From: Paramecium tetraurelia
Taxonomy: Eukaryota > Ciliophora > Oligohymenophorea > Peniculida > Parameciidae
Reading direction: 5' to 3'
DNA: 64,000 nt
Assembly: GCF_000165425.1 (NCBI RefSeq)
Contig: NW_001798987.1
Span: 204,563-268,562, forward strand
Part shown: positions 48,828 through 63,900 of the stretch, in pieces
Layout of the letters: every line of letters begins with the position of its first letter
Numbering within the stretch: the stretch's first letter is position 1
The notes under the pieces: generated by a model
What the model was told of the DNA's origin: nothing
The model's database searches: none
The model's input: only the letters and a program-made list of their open reading frames with translations
Made by a program: the position numbers and the translations under genes

Positions 48828-51800
48828 TCATTCTTCTGATTTCATTTTGCTAATTAAATTAGTGAAAGGGTCATTGATATCATTGGATTCACTTCTTGTA
48901 AATAAAATCTATTATTGTCTCACCAAAGTTAACTTGAATTCTCTTGGGTCTGACAAACCACTAGATGATGGATTTTGTGAAACTAAAATAGATAAAAATC
49001 TAATAAATTACATTTCTATCTTTCTATACTACTAAGTTTTGATCTCACTACAGAGAGATGCTTCTTTATTTTTTTAAATCTCTCAAGCATTATCTTTCTC
49101 CTTTAACCTTTGTTTACAAGCCAACTATCCAAAGATGGATATTATTTTAATTTTGATTTTAGTTTTTCTCTCATAAAATCCTTGATCTTGTCTATTAACT
49201 CCTCCATAGATTATAAATATCCATTTATTAAACTTTAAATAAAGGTAATCAATAAATAGATATTTGTTATAATTATAGATAATATAACAATAGTAGAAAA
49301 ACTACTTGTTAATGATAATGAAAGAACTGCAAATAAGGTAAAAATGCATAAAAAAGTACTATTTTATTCTAATTAATTTAAAGTTTTTGTCTTGAAAGGT
49401 AAAACTATTTAGTTTGCAAATAAATAGGCAAATTTTATAATAAATAAAAGCGTGCATTTAATAACCATATTATCTTGGTAAAATGTAATTGCAATCATTA
49501 TCAACTCTCTACTGACAATCCTAATTATTTCCCAATAATAGGCTTTATGCTAATATTCTAAATATAAGTATCCCCATTATCTTCTCACATCGTATTTTTA
49601 AAGTGAATTTTTATATTTTGTTAAGTATATTATAAATATTCCTGGTACTGTAGCTCCAATGATGATTATTAGTAAGATAAGATAAGGAATCCATTATTGA
49701 TGAAGTGATGTATTAAATTAATAAGCCAAGTCGCCTTGGATCCATTTTATGCCTGATAATGTCCTAAATGATAATGAAGATATTAATAATTAAATCACCT
49801 ATATTTAGTAATAGCAAAACAAATATAAGACACAAGTTTTTGGTATTACTTCATTATAAACAATCTTCTTTAAGGATTTCAATAAGAAGTATATAGATAA
49901 GTAGATCCATCCATAAAAAAGTGGACAAATAATACTATATATTATTTTCACATATATGAGTCCCTCTTAAAAATTCTAAGCTAAAAAGCAATCTGTGGTT
50001 ACTAATAACATTGTTTAAGAGTTCCCAGTAATATTATAATAATCCTTAAATACTTATGGAATTTCAACATTAAAATTTATTATGATGGCCAAGATTTGTA
50101 AATAATTTGTAAGCATTTTCATAAGTGGACCAGTTTGTTTATTATTGTTAATTATTAATTGTCTTGATCCTACTTTATTTTTCTATAATTCTAATATCAA
50201 TTTCTCAACTCCATTTGTTGATAAATAGATTGAAAGTAAATTCCTAAATAAATAAAAATAAAATACCATAAGGCTATCAATATTATATAAATAATTTGTT
50301 TATCCAAATCGTCACACTTTTAACATTAATATAATTTCTTAAGACTATATTAACCATTTCCTCTAATATTGTATTAATCACAAGCTTCACAACAAGCTCC
50401 TAATTAGCCAATTTCACAAGTTTCATCCCCTTATCTCCATCCACCTAAACAGTTCTCAATTTTATTTTAGCAATATTCAAGAATTTCACTATTTATATAG
50501 GGTCTCCAATATCCAGATTTTAATTAAAGTTAAGCAGGTGTTATTGAAACTATTGTATCTTCATCCATAAATTAACAGGTTGTTGCATTGATAGTTACTG
50601 AATATTATTTCTTGTTTATGTCACATAGATAGCAAGCATTATCAGTTAGATTCTTATATTCTCCTAATTGACATGGATATGTTTGAATTTATAAAATTAA
50701 TTAATATTTAGAATTGTAATCCATTATCTAATAAGGAAAAGTATCTTCATAATTTGGGGATTTAGACACTATTACAACTTATTTATAAGATTAGTCTAAA
50801 TTCATTATTCTCAGTTCCGTAATAAATAATTAAATCATCTAAATTATAATCTTATGTTTCTTAATCAAAAGCTTTTCTATTATAATTTGTATAATTATTT
50901 GTAAAATTGACTTCTTAGGAGCCATACTAGTATCCACTTTCAATTAAACATTCACTATTATTAATGTGAAATTGTTATTCGTGATATGCATTTAAAGCTA
51001 AAACTCTGAATTTTAAATGTTAATGCTAGTATTCTTATTTATTTATATCAAAATACTAATATGTTTAAATTTATTAGCCACTCGGCAATTTTAAGACTAA
51101 TAATTCTGATCGATTTGATTAATTAGTTAAGTAAGCATTAATCTACCCATTGTTCAAAATGTGTAAGGTTGAAAATAACACACTTTTGTATAATATTGTA
51201 AGTTAAGTTGAGTGAGATGAACTAATGTTACCATATCCATATGCAGTGTTATTATTGAAATAGTTAAATGTTCTATTTAATTCAGGTAAACTTTGATTCC
51301 CTAGATATATTGCACCTCCTTCTTATGCTGTATTTGACACTATAAGATTATTTTGAAATAAAAGATTTGTAATTTCTCCATCATAATATATACTTCCTCC
51401 TTATCGAATTGCTAGATTTTCACTTAAAATACTATTTGTTATTTTAAGACCAACTTATTTGCTAACTATGCATCCTCCTTTCTCTGCCTAATTTCTATAG
51501 CAAAACATATTGTCTAGTGATAACTTAGACATTATCTTTTTTTCTTAACTTTATAACTCTTACACGAAGCATAAGCATCCATTTTGACCACATAAATTAT
51601 CCATTAACCATATATTTGATAAAATAATTTTGTCTGATTGCAACTCAATTAATTTAATAAAAATAAGTCCTTATTAACAAAATTTACACTAATTGTTTGA
51701 AAATTAGCTAGATTTAATTGATATTGAATCCTTATTTTTGACATTTGTAATTTAAACTAAATTATCAATCTATTTTTAGGGTTCAACTATAAAATCTAAT

Positions 51801-54800
51801 AAATTTATTAATTCATAAGTAGAATTCTTAAATTTTAATATTTATTCATTTCGACAATCTTATGACAATTTTAACTAATCATCAATTATATACTTAATTT
51901 AGGTTGATTCCAATTTTGGATCATCTTTGTACCATTTAAAGTTTTTGATTTTAAGACCAGTAATTTCGATATTGCTTTGCTGATCTATATAATATAATAT
52001 TTTTATAATACCTTCAGAAAAGCTAATTTACATTATGGAATTCTAGTAATAAAATGAATAGTCTATTTCGATTGATGTCAAACTAACTTTGCTTTGATAA
52101 TTCAACTATAAGAATATATTTAAATATAACTGAACGAATAAATGTCTTAAAACAAGATATCCTTATTACATTGAAATCAAAGTAGTTTCATAATTTTAAA
52201 ATAAACTAAACAAAGACCTAAATTTGGAATAACCCTCTATTGTTTATAAAATTCTGCAATTCTACATATAGAGTTATTAATTGTAGTTTAGGAAGTTAAG
52301 TTTGGCAATATTACCATCGTTTGAAAAGACATCCTAAAATGTCACATTAGTGAAATTGAAGTTAATTTATTAGGCAATTGGTTTCAGATATATAACACCA
52401 CCTTCAGCAGTTCCAATAATTGTATCATAAATAGAATCTAATATATCAATTTAGATATTAATGCTTCCATCAATAACATACAGGCAACCACCAAATGATT
52501 ATTCTTCAGATATTTTAGTGTAGATATTTTTAAATACAGAATTTCTGACGAGTAAATATCCTTCATTTTCTAATGTAATTTTAAAACATCCTGCAGATGT
52601 TGAAAAACTACCTTCAATATTTGTGTTTCTAAATTACACTGAGGAAGATATTAGTTAACCATTTCCACTTGTGGATAGCACTTAAAATTAATTTTTGATT
52701 TATTCTAATGTTAAAGTATAAGGTTGATATTTCCAATTTATGTGCTTCAAAAAGCTATCACCAATCTAATTATTTGAAGCAAAAGATGAATCAATTAGAT
52801 TAACTTATTCAGCATTTATATATAATAAACTATTTTCACTTTAAGAGACATAATTTTGGTTAAACTAGCAATTGATCAACTATATTTTCGAATTTTATGC
52901 AATTATATAGAATATTAAAGCTGAGTCAGACTCAGATTCTTTATAGTATGAATAGTAAATGTTATTATTAAATTTAGAATTTAGAATTTAGATATCTTAT
53001 TATTATTCTGATTATATAAGAATTCCAGATATCTAATTAATAGTCTATCTCTTTTAGATGATGCAATTATCTAAATTCATGGAATCTATAACAATAGATT
53101 CAGATCTTCTAATAATTTAGGTTGCAATAGAGATTATGTAGATCATAGGGAAATCCAAAAGAATAAGATTAGATACATAAAAGTTTTATATTTTAATATT
53201 TTATGCCTTTTAAATGATCAAAGTAGATGTATATTTCGAATATGGATTAAGTTATGAACATTATTCATCTGCAATAATGCTTTTAAAGAAGTACTTTGAG
53301 TTTAATGAAATAGTAAAATTTGAAAGTACTAAGTTAATGGCTGAAGATAGTAAAAATTCTGTAATACCAATTGATCTGATGATTTTAATATCAGATATTT
53401 CAATTATGTTGGATTATATTAGAATAATAGAGGAAATTGACTATAAATTGGAAACCAATTAAATATTATCATAAAGAGTGATTGTATCTAAAATAATATT
53501 TGACATCTTAACAGTACTAGTCAAATCATTTGATACTAAATTTATAAGAATTGTTTTATCGTCGTGTTAAATCTAATTAACTTCAATATTCTCAAAAATG
53601 ATAGATTGAAACTAGTAATCTTAAACAAAATTAATAATTGAGCTATTCTTTAAACTACAAAACTTAATTTAATAGTCCTTATTAATTTATTCATTTGTTG
53701 TTTAAAATAGAATGAAATTTTAGAATGTTGAATTTGTTAAAGAGATTCTGCTTATAATTAAACTTTTATAACAAAAAGTCTAGAATAAAGGCTGAATATT
53801 AGATAACAAGGAGAAAACGATCGATATTTATGATATAGATCCTTACATAACTAGATATTAGTTATTTTTAATTTTCATAAATGAGCTAGAATAAAGATTG
53901 GAATTTATGATTAGAATGTTATTAATATAACAATTTGTAGTTTTTTAAAAGTAATTATCAAGTAAAATGATATTTGAATTATGCATCTTTGAATTTTGAA
54001 TAGTAAATTGATCAATATTAATGTTAATATATTATTATTAAACAGAATATTCGAAGTAAAACAAACCAGCCACAGTTTGAAGATTTATATTCTGTAGAGA
54101 CAAGTTTTAAATTTCTAATTGCTAGAGATTTGTGGATATAATAGTAAATGCTATTGGATTTAAATCTTCTTAATATTATTGTATAACTACTGAATTAAAT
54201 AGTACTTTCAAAGCACTTAAAGATTATAAATGAATATTGACAGTTGATTACAACTAAATTATTAGATTTTATATTGAAATAGATTCGAAATTCAATACTT
54301 CTAGATTTGAGTTAAGGAATAATGTGTTACCATTGCCAAGTAGTTTAATTTTAGCTGAAGTGACAAAATAGATGTTTTAAATTAAAGTAGTGAAAATGTA
54401 AGAGTGGAATTCTATAGAACAATCTTAAATAAATCTAAATTCTAATTCAACTTCTTAAATCTGTTAGACACTTAGAAATGTGTACAAATTAAGATTTTCT
54501 ATTCTTCCAAAGTTGCTTTAAGATTTATTATTGGTTATTAATTCATCAATTTTAACATTTTACTGTCGAAAATGCTATTTGTCAAATGCCAATTCTAGAT
54601 GCTAATTAAAGAGCTCTAAGTTACAATAAAGGTTGAATTTTAATGTAATTGAATTAGGGTCTGTTCCAGTTACACTTTACTTGAAGAATTATTAAAATTT
54701 AGTGTCATAATAATAGTCTTATAAGCTTAACTAAGATTATAACATTAAACAAGTATGTGTAGTAGATTAGACATTATTATTTGAGAAATATGGATTAGCA

Positions 54801-57800
54801 CTTAATAATTAAGAATTAGTTTTAGGTTTACAAATCTGACAATACCTTGGACAATCAATGCATTCGCCATCATATAAAGACAGACGTCGACCTTCATACA
54901 TCTTACATTTAACACAGTTATTTTATCCGTTTCTTTTTATACAGAGTTCACAATTTTCTGGACATTTCTTGATACATTTATCTTAGTAAAATTCAAAATC
55001 TACTGTGCAAGTCTTACAAACAACTTCTAATTTATCATATGGTTCATTTCCGAATATATCATTATAGAATGTTCCTCGTTTCATCATGTAATGGACTATA
55101 GCATACCTAATTTTCCAACCATTCTTCCATTACTTTGATCGCTATTCACATTTATAACAATTCAGCTCTGATAGACATGCAATGCACTAACCAGAAGCTA
55201 ATTCAGCATAATATCCAGGATAGCATTACAAACATATATTATAGAAACAGTAAGCACAATTAAGAAAAATACTTTCACAACCGTTTGAAATTGAAGCAAT
55301 CAATTTTAATTCTTTTTTGTAAACCATACATTAGTACTATAATTGGTTTAATTGCAAAGATTCATACACCTCCATTTAGTACATTTGGGTACAATATTGT
55401 TTATTTTGAATATTGTCAGGGAATTGAATCTATTCTAATACATTATCCTGAAAGTAACGAAGCATAACCTTCTGCACACAAAGCACAATAATTAATATGA
55501 TATTTAGAATTAAAATCTCCTTTTTCATACATATGAAATAAAGTATTTACTTTATTTCTCCTATACCAGGATTTATGAAATTAGATCGCATATATGCAAT
55601 TAGGATCTAGATTTTGAATACAATCAACTGCATTAATTGATAAATAATATTTTTAATTATCTATGCAATTAATGCATCTATTATAATAAAATCCATCTTT
55701 CGGATTTTTAACATATATGCATTCTAAGCAATATTTACTACACGGGTAACATTATCCTTCAAATACTGAGTATTATTCTAGGCATTTAATGCATTGAACA
55801 CCAGATAAATATTCACATTCTAAACAATCTTTTGGACATTCGAGACATTCATTATTAAGAGGATTCAAAGTCAAAAGATCATAGCAAGAAGTGCAAACAG
55901 AAAAATCTTCACAAGTCTTACAATTAGAATGACACACAACACATTCTCCATTTTTATAATAGAATTGCGATTGGCATTAAATATATACCTGTAACAAAGT
56001 TTGAAAATGACAATTTGAATCAATATTTTAATTACAAAAAGATTTGCATCCAACACACAATGTAAGAGAAGATGTTGACGTATCAAGAAAATATATTTCA
56101 ACATCTTTATCTTCTCTCTAAATTAATTCATATTGACCATAACTATTAAAAATAGAATCGGATTCACATTTCAATAGTTTAGAAAATGTTTCTGGTTAAG
56201 TCAAACATTCTATGCAACTTATCTTTTCCAATTAAATTTCATTAAATTAAGGACATAGTATATAAATTACTTCATTATCGACTTCTTTAATTGGAAAATA
56301 ACCAAATTAAGATACAGTTTAATTTTTTGCATTGTAATCTTATATAGATGTGGGATAGAAATCCAAGAATTCTAATTTAAGATATATGTATTACATATGC
56401 ATTTACCAATATTACTTTCAATATAGCCTAGACTGCATTTACAATAACTATTTTCTAGATATCTATTAGAGTTCTAATTACAATTTATGCATTAATTAAG
56501 ATATGGACCATTGCAATCTTAACAACTAAAGTGGCACTCTTTTATAATCAAAAATAACCATACTCTTCAGGAGAACAAAAGGCTCAGGTAAGCAAACAGT
56601 AATCTTACTGCTCTCACTTGTTACAAATATTCCATTAATCGAGCCATCTATCATAATTCCACTTCTTATTTATAATTAACTTCCATCGAAAGGATATGTT
56701 CTATTATGATATTGAGCTTCATAGACATCCCCATCATTGAACCACATTTTCAAATTTTAAACTGGCACTTATGTTTAATCAAAACCATACAGAATGGAAA
56801 CATAATGCCATTATCTTAAATCTTATTTTAAATTATGGAAAGCAATTTCGCTTTTATCTAGAAATTGACCCTGATAGAGTTATAATTCTGGAGTTATCTG
56901 ATTGAGGGTTTAGAAATACACTCCATTTGCTAAGTCACTTGTCCATGCTTAAAGTAAACAATACTATAAATCAACTAGCTTGTAGTAGATCTTAGTATCT
57001 AACTCAAAAAATATTTCAATTCCAAAAACACTAGTTGATATGTTTATATTCTATTATAAAAGATAATATTACAAGAATATAATCAATCTTCACCCAAGAT
57101 TCAAGTTAAATCAATCCAAATTGGTATTTATAATTTGATATTAAAAACGTATCATAAGTTGAAGTCTAACAAAATGGTTTAGGTGTAAATTTTTCTTCAA
57201 TAAAATTTTTAAATTCTTAAACTGTGTTAAAAACTACATTATTTTTATCGAAATTATACTCTGCTTTCGAAATTCTGCCAGGATATTGAGCAAATTGTTT
57301 TGATTCATCATTTTAATTTAATTATAATTTAAATTCTCCTCCTTGAGTAATTATTGTCTCCTTCAATTCTAAATTAGTACTTGATTAATAGTTTATGATT
57401 TGACAATTATCATTCAGAATATCATACATAATTATTTATCTTTAATAAGGAAATTAATATGAAACAAATATATGAATCCATTTGCCTTAAAAATCGAATG
57501 AGTCAAATATGAATTTTGCTAATTGGATCATTTAGCTATTTGATTCATATTATAAAAATAAATATTATTCCTAATTTGCATTTTTGTTTTTCAAATCTTA
57601 ATACAAAAATACCCTATACTTAGAAGTATCAGGATTTATCTCCCTTATTAATAGAAACCCTTCAGGATTAGGTAATTTTACTAAATCATCTATAAGAAAA
57701 ATGTTCCAGGGTAAATATTAGAACCAGAAGCCATATCCATACGCTGAATAATCTAAGAGTGATATTCTAGTTGTCTCGGTTGTGTCACCTAGAAGGCATC

Positions 57801-57888
57801 CTTGCAATGTAGTTGAATCACACTCGATAGAAGGTCTAATTAATCCTATCAATATGATCCTGGCTATCCATATATAAAGATCAATCAT
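48828..57888 (-). CDS. Giant Cys-rich / beta-helix-repeat multi-pass surface protein (gene C', inverted copy of C)
   Basis: Starts MIDLYIWIARIILIGLI at 57888 and ends at TGA 48828-48830, 9,061 bases against 9,058 for gene C, with the same domain order: signal peptide, N-terminal globular domain, Cys-rich repeats, beta-helix-like region, GG-x-I motifs, Cys-rich juxtamembrane block, and multi-pass membrane domain with basic tail. Differences from C are mostly single bases. Near 56556 the copies differ by one base (25 against 24) inside a GT..AG segment, best explained as an intron, and the frame agrees on both sides. Stretches checked by eye kept the frame, but the whole length was not verified codon by codon. 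Confidence 0.75.
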
Positions 57889-57946
57889 TTTATTAAAATA
57901 AAAATTATTAAAATATGTCCTAATAATTTGGATTTTTCAATCAAAA

Positions 57947-60900
57947 TCATAACGTCTCATTCTTTTCTTGTGAGCTTTAAAATTCTTTTTTAATTGATAG
58001 TTATGTTTTGCCTGACTGTTTTAAAAAAGCTCTTAGTAATTAAAATCGGTTTTTTCTTAGTTTTATGGAACAGTTTGATTGAGATTAAAATATGTTATAC
58101 TTGATAAATATCTTATTCAATTATCCTAAACTTTCAAATATTTTAAAGAATATTCTTCTTATATGTTAGGAATTCAACTTCCATAAATGGAGGATTATAA
58201 ATACTCCAACTAAAATAAATATAGAATTTATTATAATCAAAATTATATTTTTAAACATGGAACCTTAGCTTTCCTATACTGAAAATAGTGTGCAAGATAG
58301 TAAGATTATGATACTGATAATATTTAACTAACTTTCAAATCTATTCATTTATTTATGATAATAGATTTTATTGTCTTAACAGAGTTTAGTATAAATTATT
58401 AATAGAGAAAAGGAGAATGCTCCTTTTATTGTAGCATTTGCATCAATCATTGTAATTATACATATTAATCCATCAACCAATAAGAATTTATAAAATTCCC
58501 AATGTTGATGATCATTTTAGTAAGATGTAAACCAAAATCCAAAGTTTTTAAAAGGAATAGGCTTTGATAAAAATAAGTTTGACTTTGACTTTTGTAGTAA
58601 TAAATAAGGTAAAATAATCGCCAGACAGATCACAAAAGGTAAAAATAAAAAAAATACTAATTTAAGATGATTTGTATTTGTGTAATCATAGGAAATATTT
58701 TTGTAAATACAATACACATCTTAAATATCTCTAAAAGCTATAAGTTGAATCATCGATCGTATAAAACTTCCAACAACAAAGATATATATTAAATAGATGA
58801 AATTAAATAATTCCATCTATGTAATTCTTTGTTTCGACATTAAAGTCTTCAAAAAACAAAAACAAACATAAATAGCCATCATTATTATCATGCATATACA
58901 ATTTTATAAGATTTATAAGTAAAGCACACTAACTTCTAAGTCTAATAGTTAACATATATTATATATTTCTAAAAATGTAAAAGGATCTCCTAGAAAATGA
59001 ATTAAATATTAGACTTAATCAGAAAATACAGAAGATAGTTCTTAAGTAAAACTGATAATTTGAAAATAGAACAGTATAATCTTTATACTCTACCCCATAA
59101 GTGCTTCCTCTTACTTAAAAATACCTTATCTGAAAGGTACTTTAAACTGATTAATATTCGAACGAATAAATTAAAGTCTTTTATTAGACAAATAATTAAT
59201 TATTAGAAGTAGGCATGCAAATCTTAAATTAATAACATTTTTACATTAAAATTGTGATCAAGAAATTAAATAGCTATAGTTTGGTATCATTTTAGCAAAT
59301 TTAACATTCGAAAAATCCCTCTCTTTAGTAATTTCCTCCTCCTCTCTCATTATAATAATCACATTATTCACAAAGAGCCCCTATATAACCCTATTAGCAT
59401 AGATCATTTCCAACTCCCCATCCTCCTATACAATTTTGCTGATTATTTAAGCACAAGTCAATGGTTGAAGTAGTCACCTTCATTCTCCAATAACCCTAAA
59501 TATAATAAGATGATTAGAATACCTATTTTAAGAATATTTAAGCTTAAGTTATTTCCTAAATCTTTTGATCATCAGCAGTTTGGCAACTAGTAGCTCCTAC
59601 AATTACAGAGTATTATTTCTAATCTACAATGCATTAGTGACAATAATCCTCTTTTGATTAACTGTATTCTCCCATTTAACATTCATTAGGCTTAATCAAT
59701 AAACTCAAAACATAGTTTTAGTGATATCTAATTTAAAATATAATTATACCCTTCTATTATATGGTTTTTATTGTTTATTACTGGAATATAAATACTATTA
59801 CATTTAATCAAAAGTTCAAAGGGTTGATTTGAATCTGAAGGTATGTAAAAGATTAAATCATCTAAATTATATGAAAATGTTGATTCATTAAAGTAAATTT
59901 TATTTTTATTTAAAGATAAATTTTGTTCTTATCTAGTGTTTACATTATTTATTTGTAATTCACAATAGGTATTTGTAAGATTTCTAACCATTTCTAATTA
60001 TGAATTAACTGCATATAATCTCATCTACATAGTTTTTTAATTGTAACTATTTTTTTCTATTTCAAATTTTTTGTATTCTGATAATGGCATTCCAGTAGGG
60101 ATATGAATAATTGATATTTATCCTGATTTACTAATGATTTAAGACTTTTAACTATTTTTAGAATTTTATACAATAGTTGGTTTTATTATTTCGTCTTGAA
60201 AAATTTACAAATAAAGCTATTAAGGTTGTTCATCAATTTGATTCAATCCATAATTGTCAATCAACTCGATTCCTTTTATATTTCTATTCAAGTTGTTTTC
60301 ACTATAGATGCCACTTCCAAATTAAGCTGAATTATTTGTAATAACTAAATTCTCTGAAATTAATGTTAAATTAATCCCTTTTGTAAAAATGGCCCCTCCA
60401 TATATTGCATTGTTACCAGATATCAAACTTTCTATAATTGAAATGACTTAATTTTAGATGAACAAGCAACCTCCGTATTAAGCTTAATTGTTGATGCATT
60501 ACAAATATTGTATTCTAATTGCAGAATTAGCTAAAGAGCTATTAAAATCTTAACTTTAAAGAATACGGTTATCTTATGAAATGAAAGAAATGCAACCATT
60601 TTTCCCACAATACGAATTAGATATAGCCATTTTTTAAATAATTAGGGATGGTTTGTTTCTAATATCAAAACTCAATAGACCATTTGAGCACTTGCTGCAC
60701 TTGTTATTTTAGAGAATTATATCAGAAAGTTGTATTTTTTGATATTGATATTATTCTGTAAATTAAAATGATATCATAGTCACTGTTGATTATTATATCT
60801 AAGATAATAACGTTTATAAAAATGTTATTTGATTAATATTATAGTAACTTTCATTAAAACTTATAATAATTAAAGGAGCGTCTATTAAATTTTCTTTACA

Positions 60901-63900
60901 AGATGTTATTACACTATTATTTAAAATTTTTGCATAGACTTTTTAGGGAATATCGTCTTCACTTATTTAAATTTAAGTGCAGTTGTAAAACTCTACATTT
61001 TGAAGAATTATTTCGTCAGACTATCTTACTGGAGAAAATAGCATTAATTGATTCGAATAAATAATATTTTGTATTGAAATATTCTTGAGGTTTGCACTTC
61101 CATATAATTAGAATAAGGGTATAGGTAGATAATTTGTTACATATAAATCTCTTGTTTTAAATTAACAATCATAGCAATGGATCAGTGAATATTCTTATGT
61201 CAAAGTTGTGAATTCATTATTTGATAGATCCTGCAAAGAATTGATGAATGCATAAAATGAATCCAATCTTTAAGATAAATTACATTAATTCATCTAAATA
61301 ACTTGTAATTCATGGATAGATTTTTCTATGTATATTAGCCCTCCTTAAATTGAAAAAATGTTCTCAAATGTGGAGTTAAGTAAGGAGATCTAAAATAATT
61401 TTGTTGAAGGTATAATATAAAATATACTGCCACCCTTTCTGGAGGAAATATCTAGAAATATTGTATTAATAACATCAATTCTTAAATATAATGATTAAGA
61501 TTAGATATGAAAAGCTCCTCCTTATGATGATTCTATTAATTCAGCTTGTAAATTTTCAAAGTGTGAATTTTAAATCTGTAAGTTTCCATCTTCAATCATT
61601 TTCATTACAAATGCAGCACCTTAGATTGAGATGGAATCTTATAATAAAATCTTGTTCAATACAATTTATCGGCCTTAAAAATTTCCATTTCCTCCTCTGC
61701 TAGAACTAATATACAATTTCTATAAGTCTTCTAAAAAGATATCTTCTGGTAAACCCCATCTGAGGAATTGCTTTATAGTATCATAGACAAATGCTGAATT
61801 CTGAAAAAACTTTGTGTTTTCTAAAATAATTTAGTCAGAGTCAATATACATAAGTGATCCTTGACCATTCAAAATCATATTGTTTTGAATTAAGCAATTA
61901 CTAATTGCACTTTTGGCTTGATGTGCTTCCACTAATAAAATCAGGCTTTGTTTTTAAGGATTGCTTTTTTTTAATAAATTTAATAAATTCTACAAGAATA
62001 TAACTCCTGTTATATTCAAACTCAGATCATAATTAGTATTAATTGATATTAAAGATACTTTTTCATATTTATTTACTTGATGTAAAATGTTAGAGGAAAA
62101 ATTGCAATTGATAAATACAAATTATGAGCTAATTTATGAAAGCATTTGAATTTCAAATAAAACTGAATCATATAATATAATATCAGTGATATTTGTATTT
62201 GAAACATAAGTAAATTAGCTATTTTATAAATTCATAAGGGTATTGTACATGAACTAATTGAATAGTTGTATATTACATTCTTAATTATTAAATAGACTTT
62301 TAAAATAATACTTTTCATGCAATATTATTACAGAGTTTAAAAATTTAAAGGTATTCGCATTCTTAATAGTAAATTCAGAGTAGCCTATTCCTCTCTGAAT
62401 CATCAAAGTATCAAAAATAACAGTATTAGATTCAATGTTGATTATGGACAATTCAATGTTCTTATCAAGAGAATCTTTTTACTTATCAATATTAATAGCA
62501 TTGTTGATAAATTCTATATTATTAAGATATACAGAATCTGAATTCAATAATAGGATTAAAGCATTTTTATTTGAATAAACATTCTCTATGAACTTACCAT
62601 TTTTAATTTATATTAATTCAAGAAATTCTTAGTTTTAATTGATTAGAAATGTGGATTATCCTAAAAATGAGAGTTTATATAAATTGAATTCTATCAAAAA
62701 CAGAATTTTAGAACTTGATATAAAATTTGAATTTTGTAAAGTTGAATCTAAAATTGAGAATCCATTTAATTCAGCTCTGTAAATTTACTCGAAATTAAAG
62801 AAATTTGTGGTATTTAATAGAATTGAATTTTCAAAAATAAAATTATCTATCCTTAAAATTTCAGTTGAATATAAAAACTCCAAAACAACAGTATTTATAA
62901 ATTAGGAATTCAAAATATGCAAATTTGATATTTTAGTTTCTACTTTTTGAGATGTGTTATATTTGATAATTGAAGTATTCATAATTTTAATATGATTTAT
63001 GATTAGATCTAGTGCTACTAATTTAGCATCAAATTTTTGATTCGTAATTTCAAATAAGCCATTTTAAAATAGAATATTAATATCTTATATTAATATATTT
63101 GAAATATAAATGTCAGAGGATTCCTTAATTTAAATTAAATAATCTTATGATGATACACCAGTTTAATCTTGATAGATTTTTATGGTTTCAAACTCTACAG
63201 TATACCTAATGATATTGTCCATTGATATCTGCCCATTCTATATTTTAAGATCAAGGTTTTTAATTTTTATGTGTGTAAAGTTTGAAAATGATAAGTGATT
63301 ATTCAATTAGATAGTACTTCCAGATCCATTTATAATAACGTTTAATTCAATCAAATTAAAAATATAACTTTATAAATTTGATTAGATTTTAAGTTCCGCA
63401 TTTAATAAACATAGTTAGTTGTCTGCAATTGTAAGTTAATAAGTAACTATCTTAACGAAATTCTGATTAAGATAGAGAAAATAGTCATAATATTCAAATA
63501 ATGACAAATCAAAATTTTCCAAAAGAATATGAAATTTTCTCTAAATTAGCATTTATTCTTCATTTAATTAGTTGAGATAGTTTTCTAAATCTATTTAGTT
63601 ACAATAAATTTAAATTTGAATTACAATTTCTTTTTAGCATTCATTACCGTTATCACATTTAATAAATTATTGAATATCCTAATCGTAAAATAAGTCACTA
63701 GATAATGGTGCTATGCATTTATGAGAAAAGTATTCTAAATCTTTATTGTTAAAATATGGATTGATCATTAATTTTTCATTATCAGTTCTTGGATGACATA
63801 TATTACAGTTTTAAGGACATTAAATGCATCTTCCATTATAAACATGGTAATGTGAATCATTAAATTAAATGCAAGAAATACATATCTACTAATCATCAAT

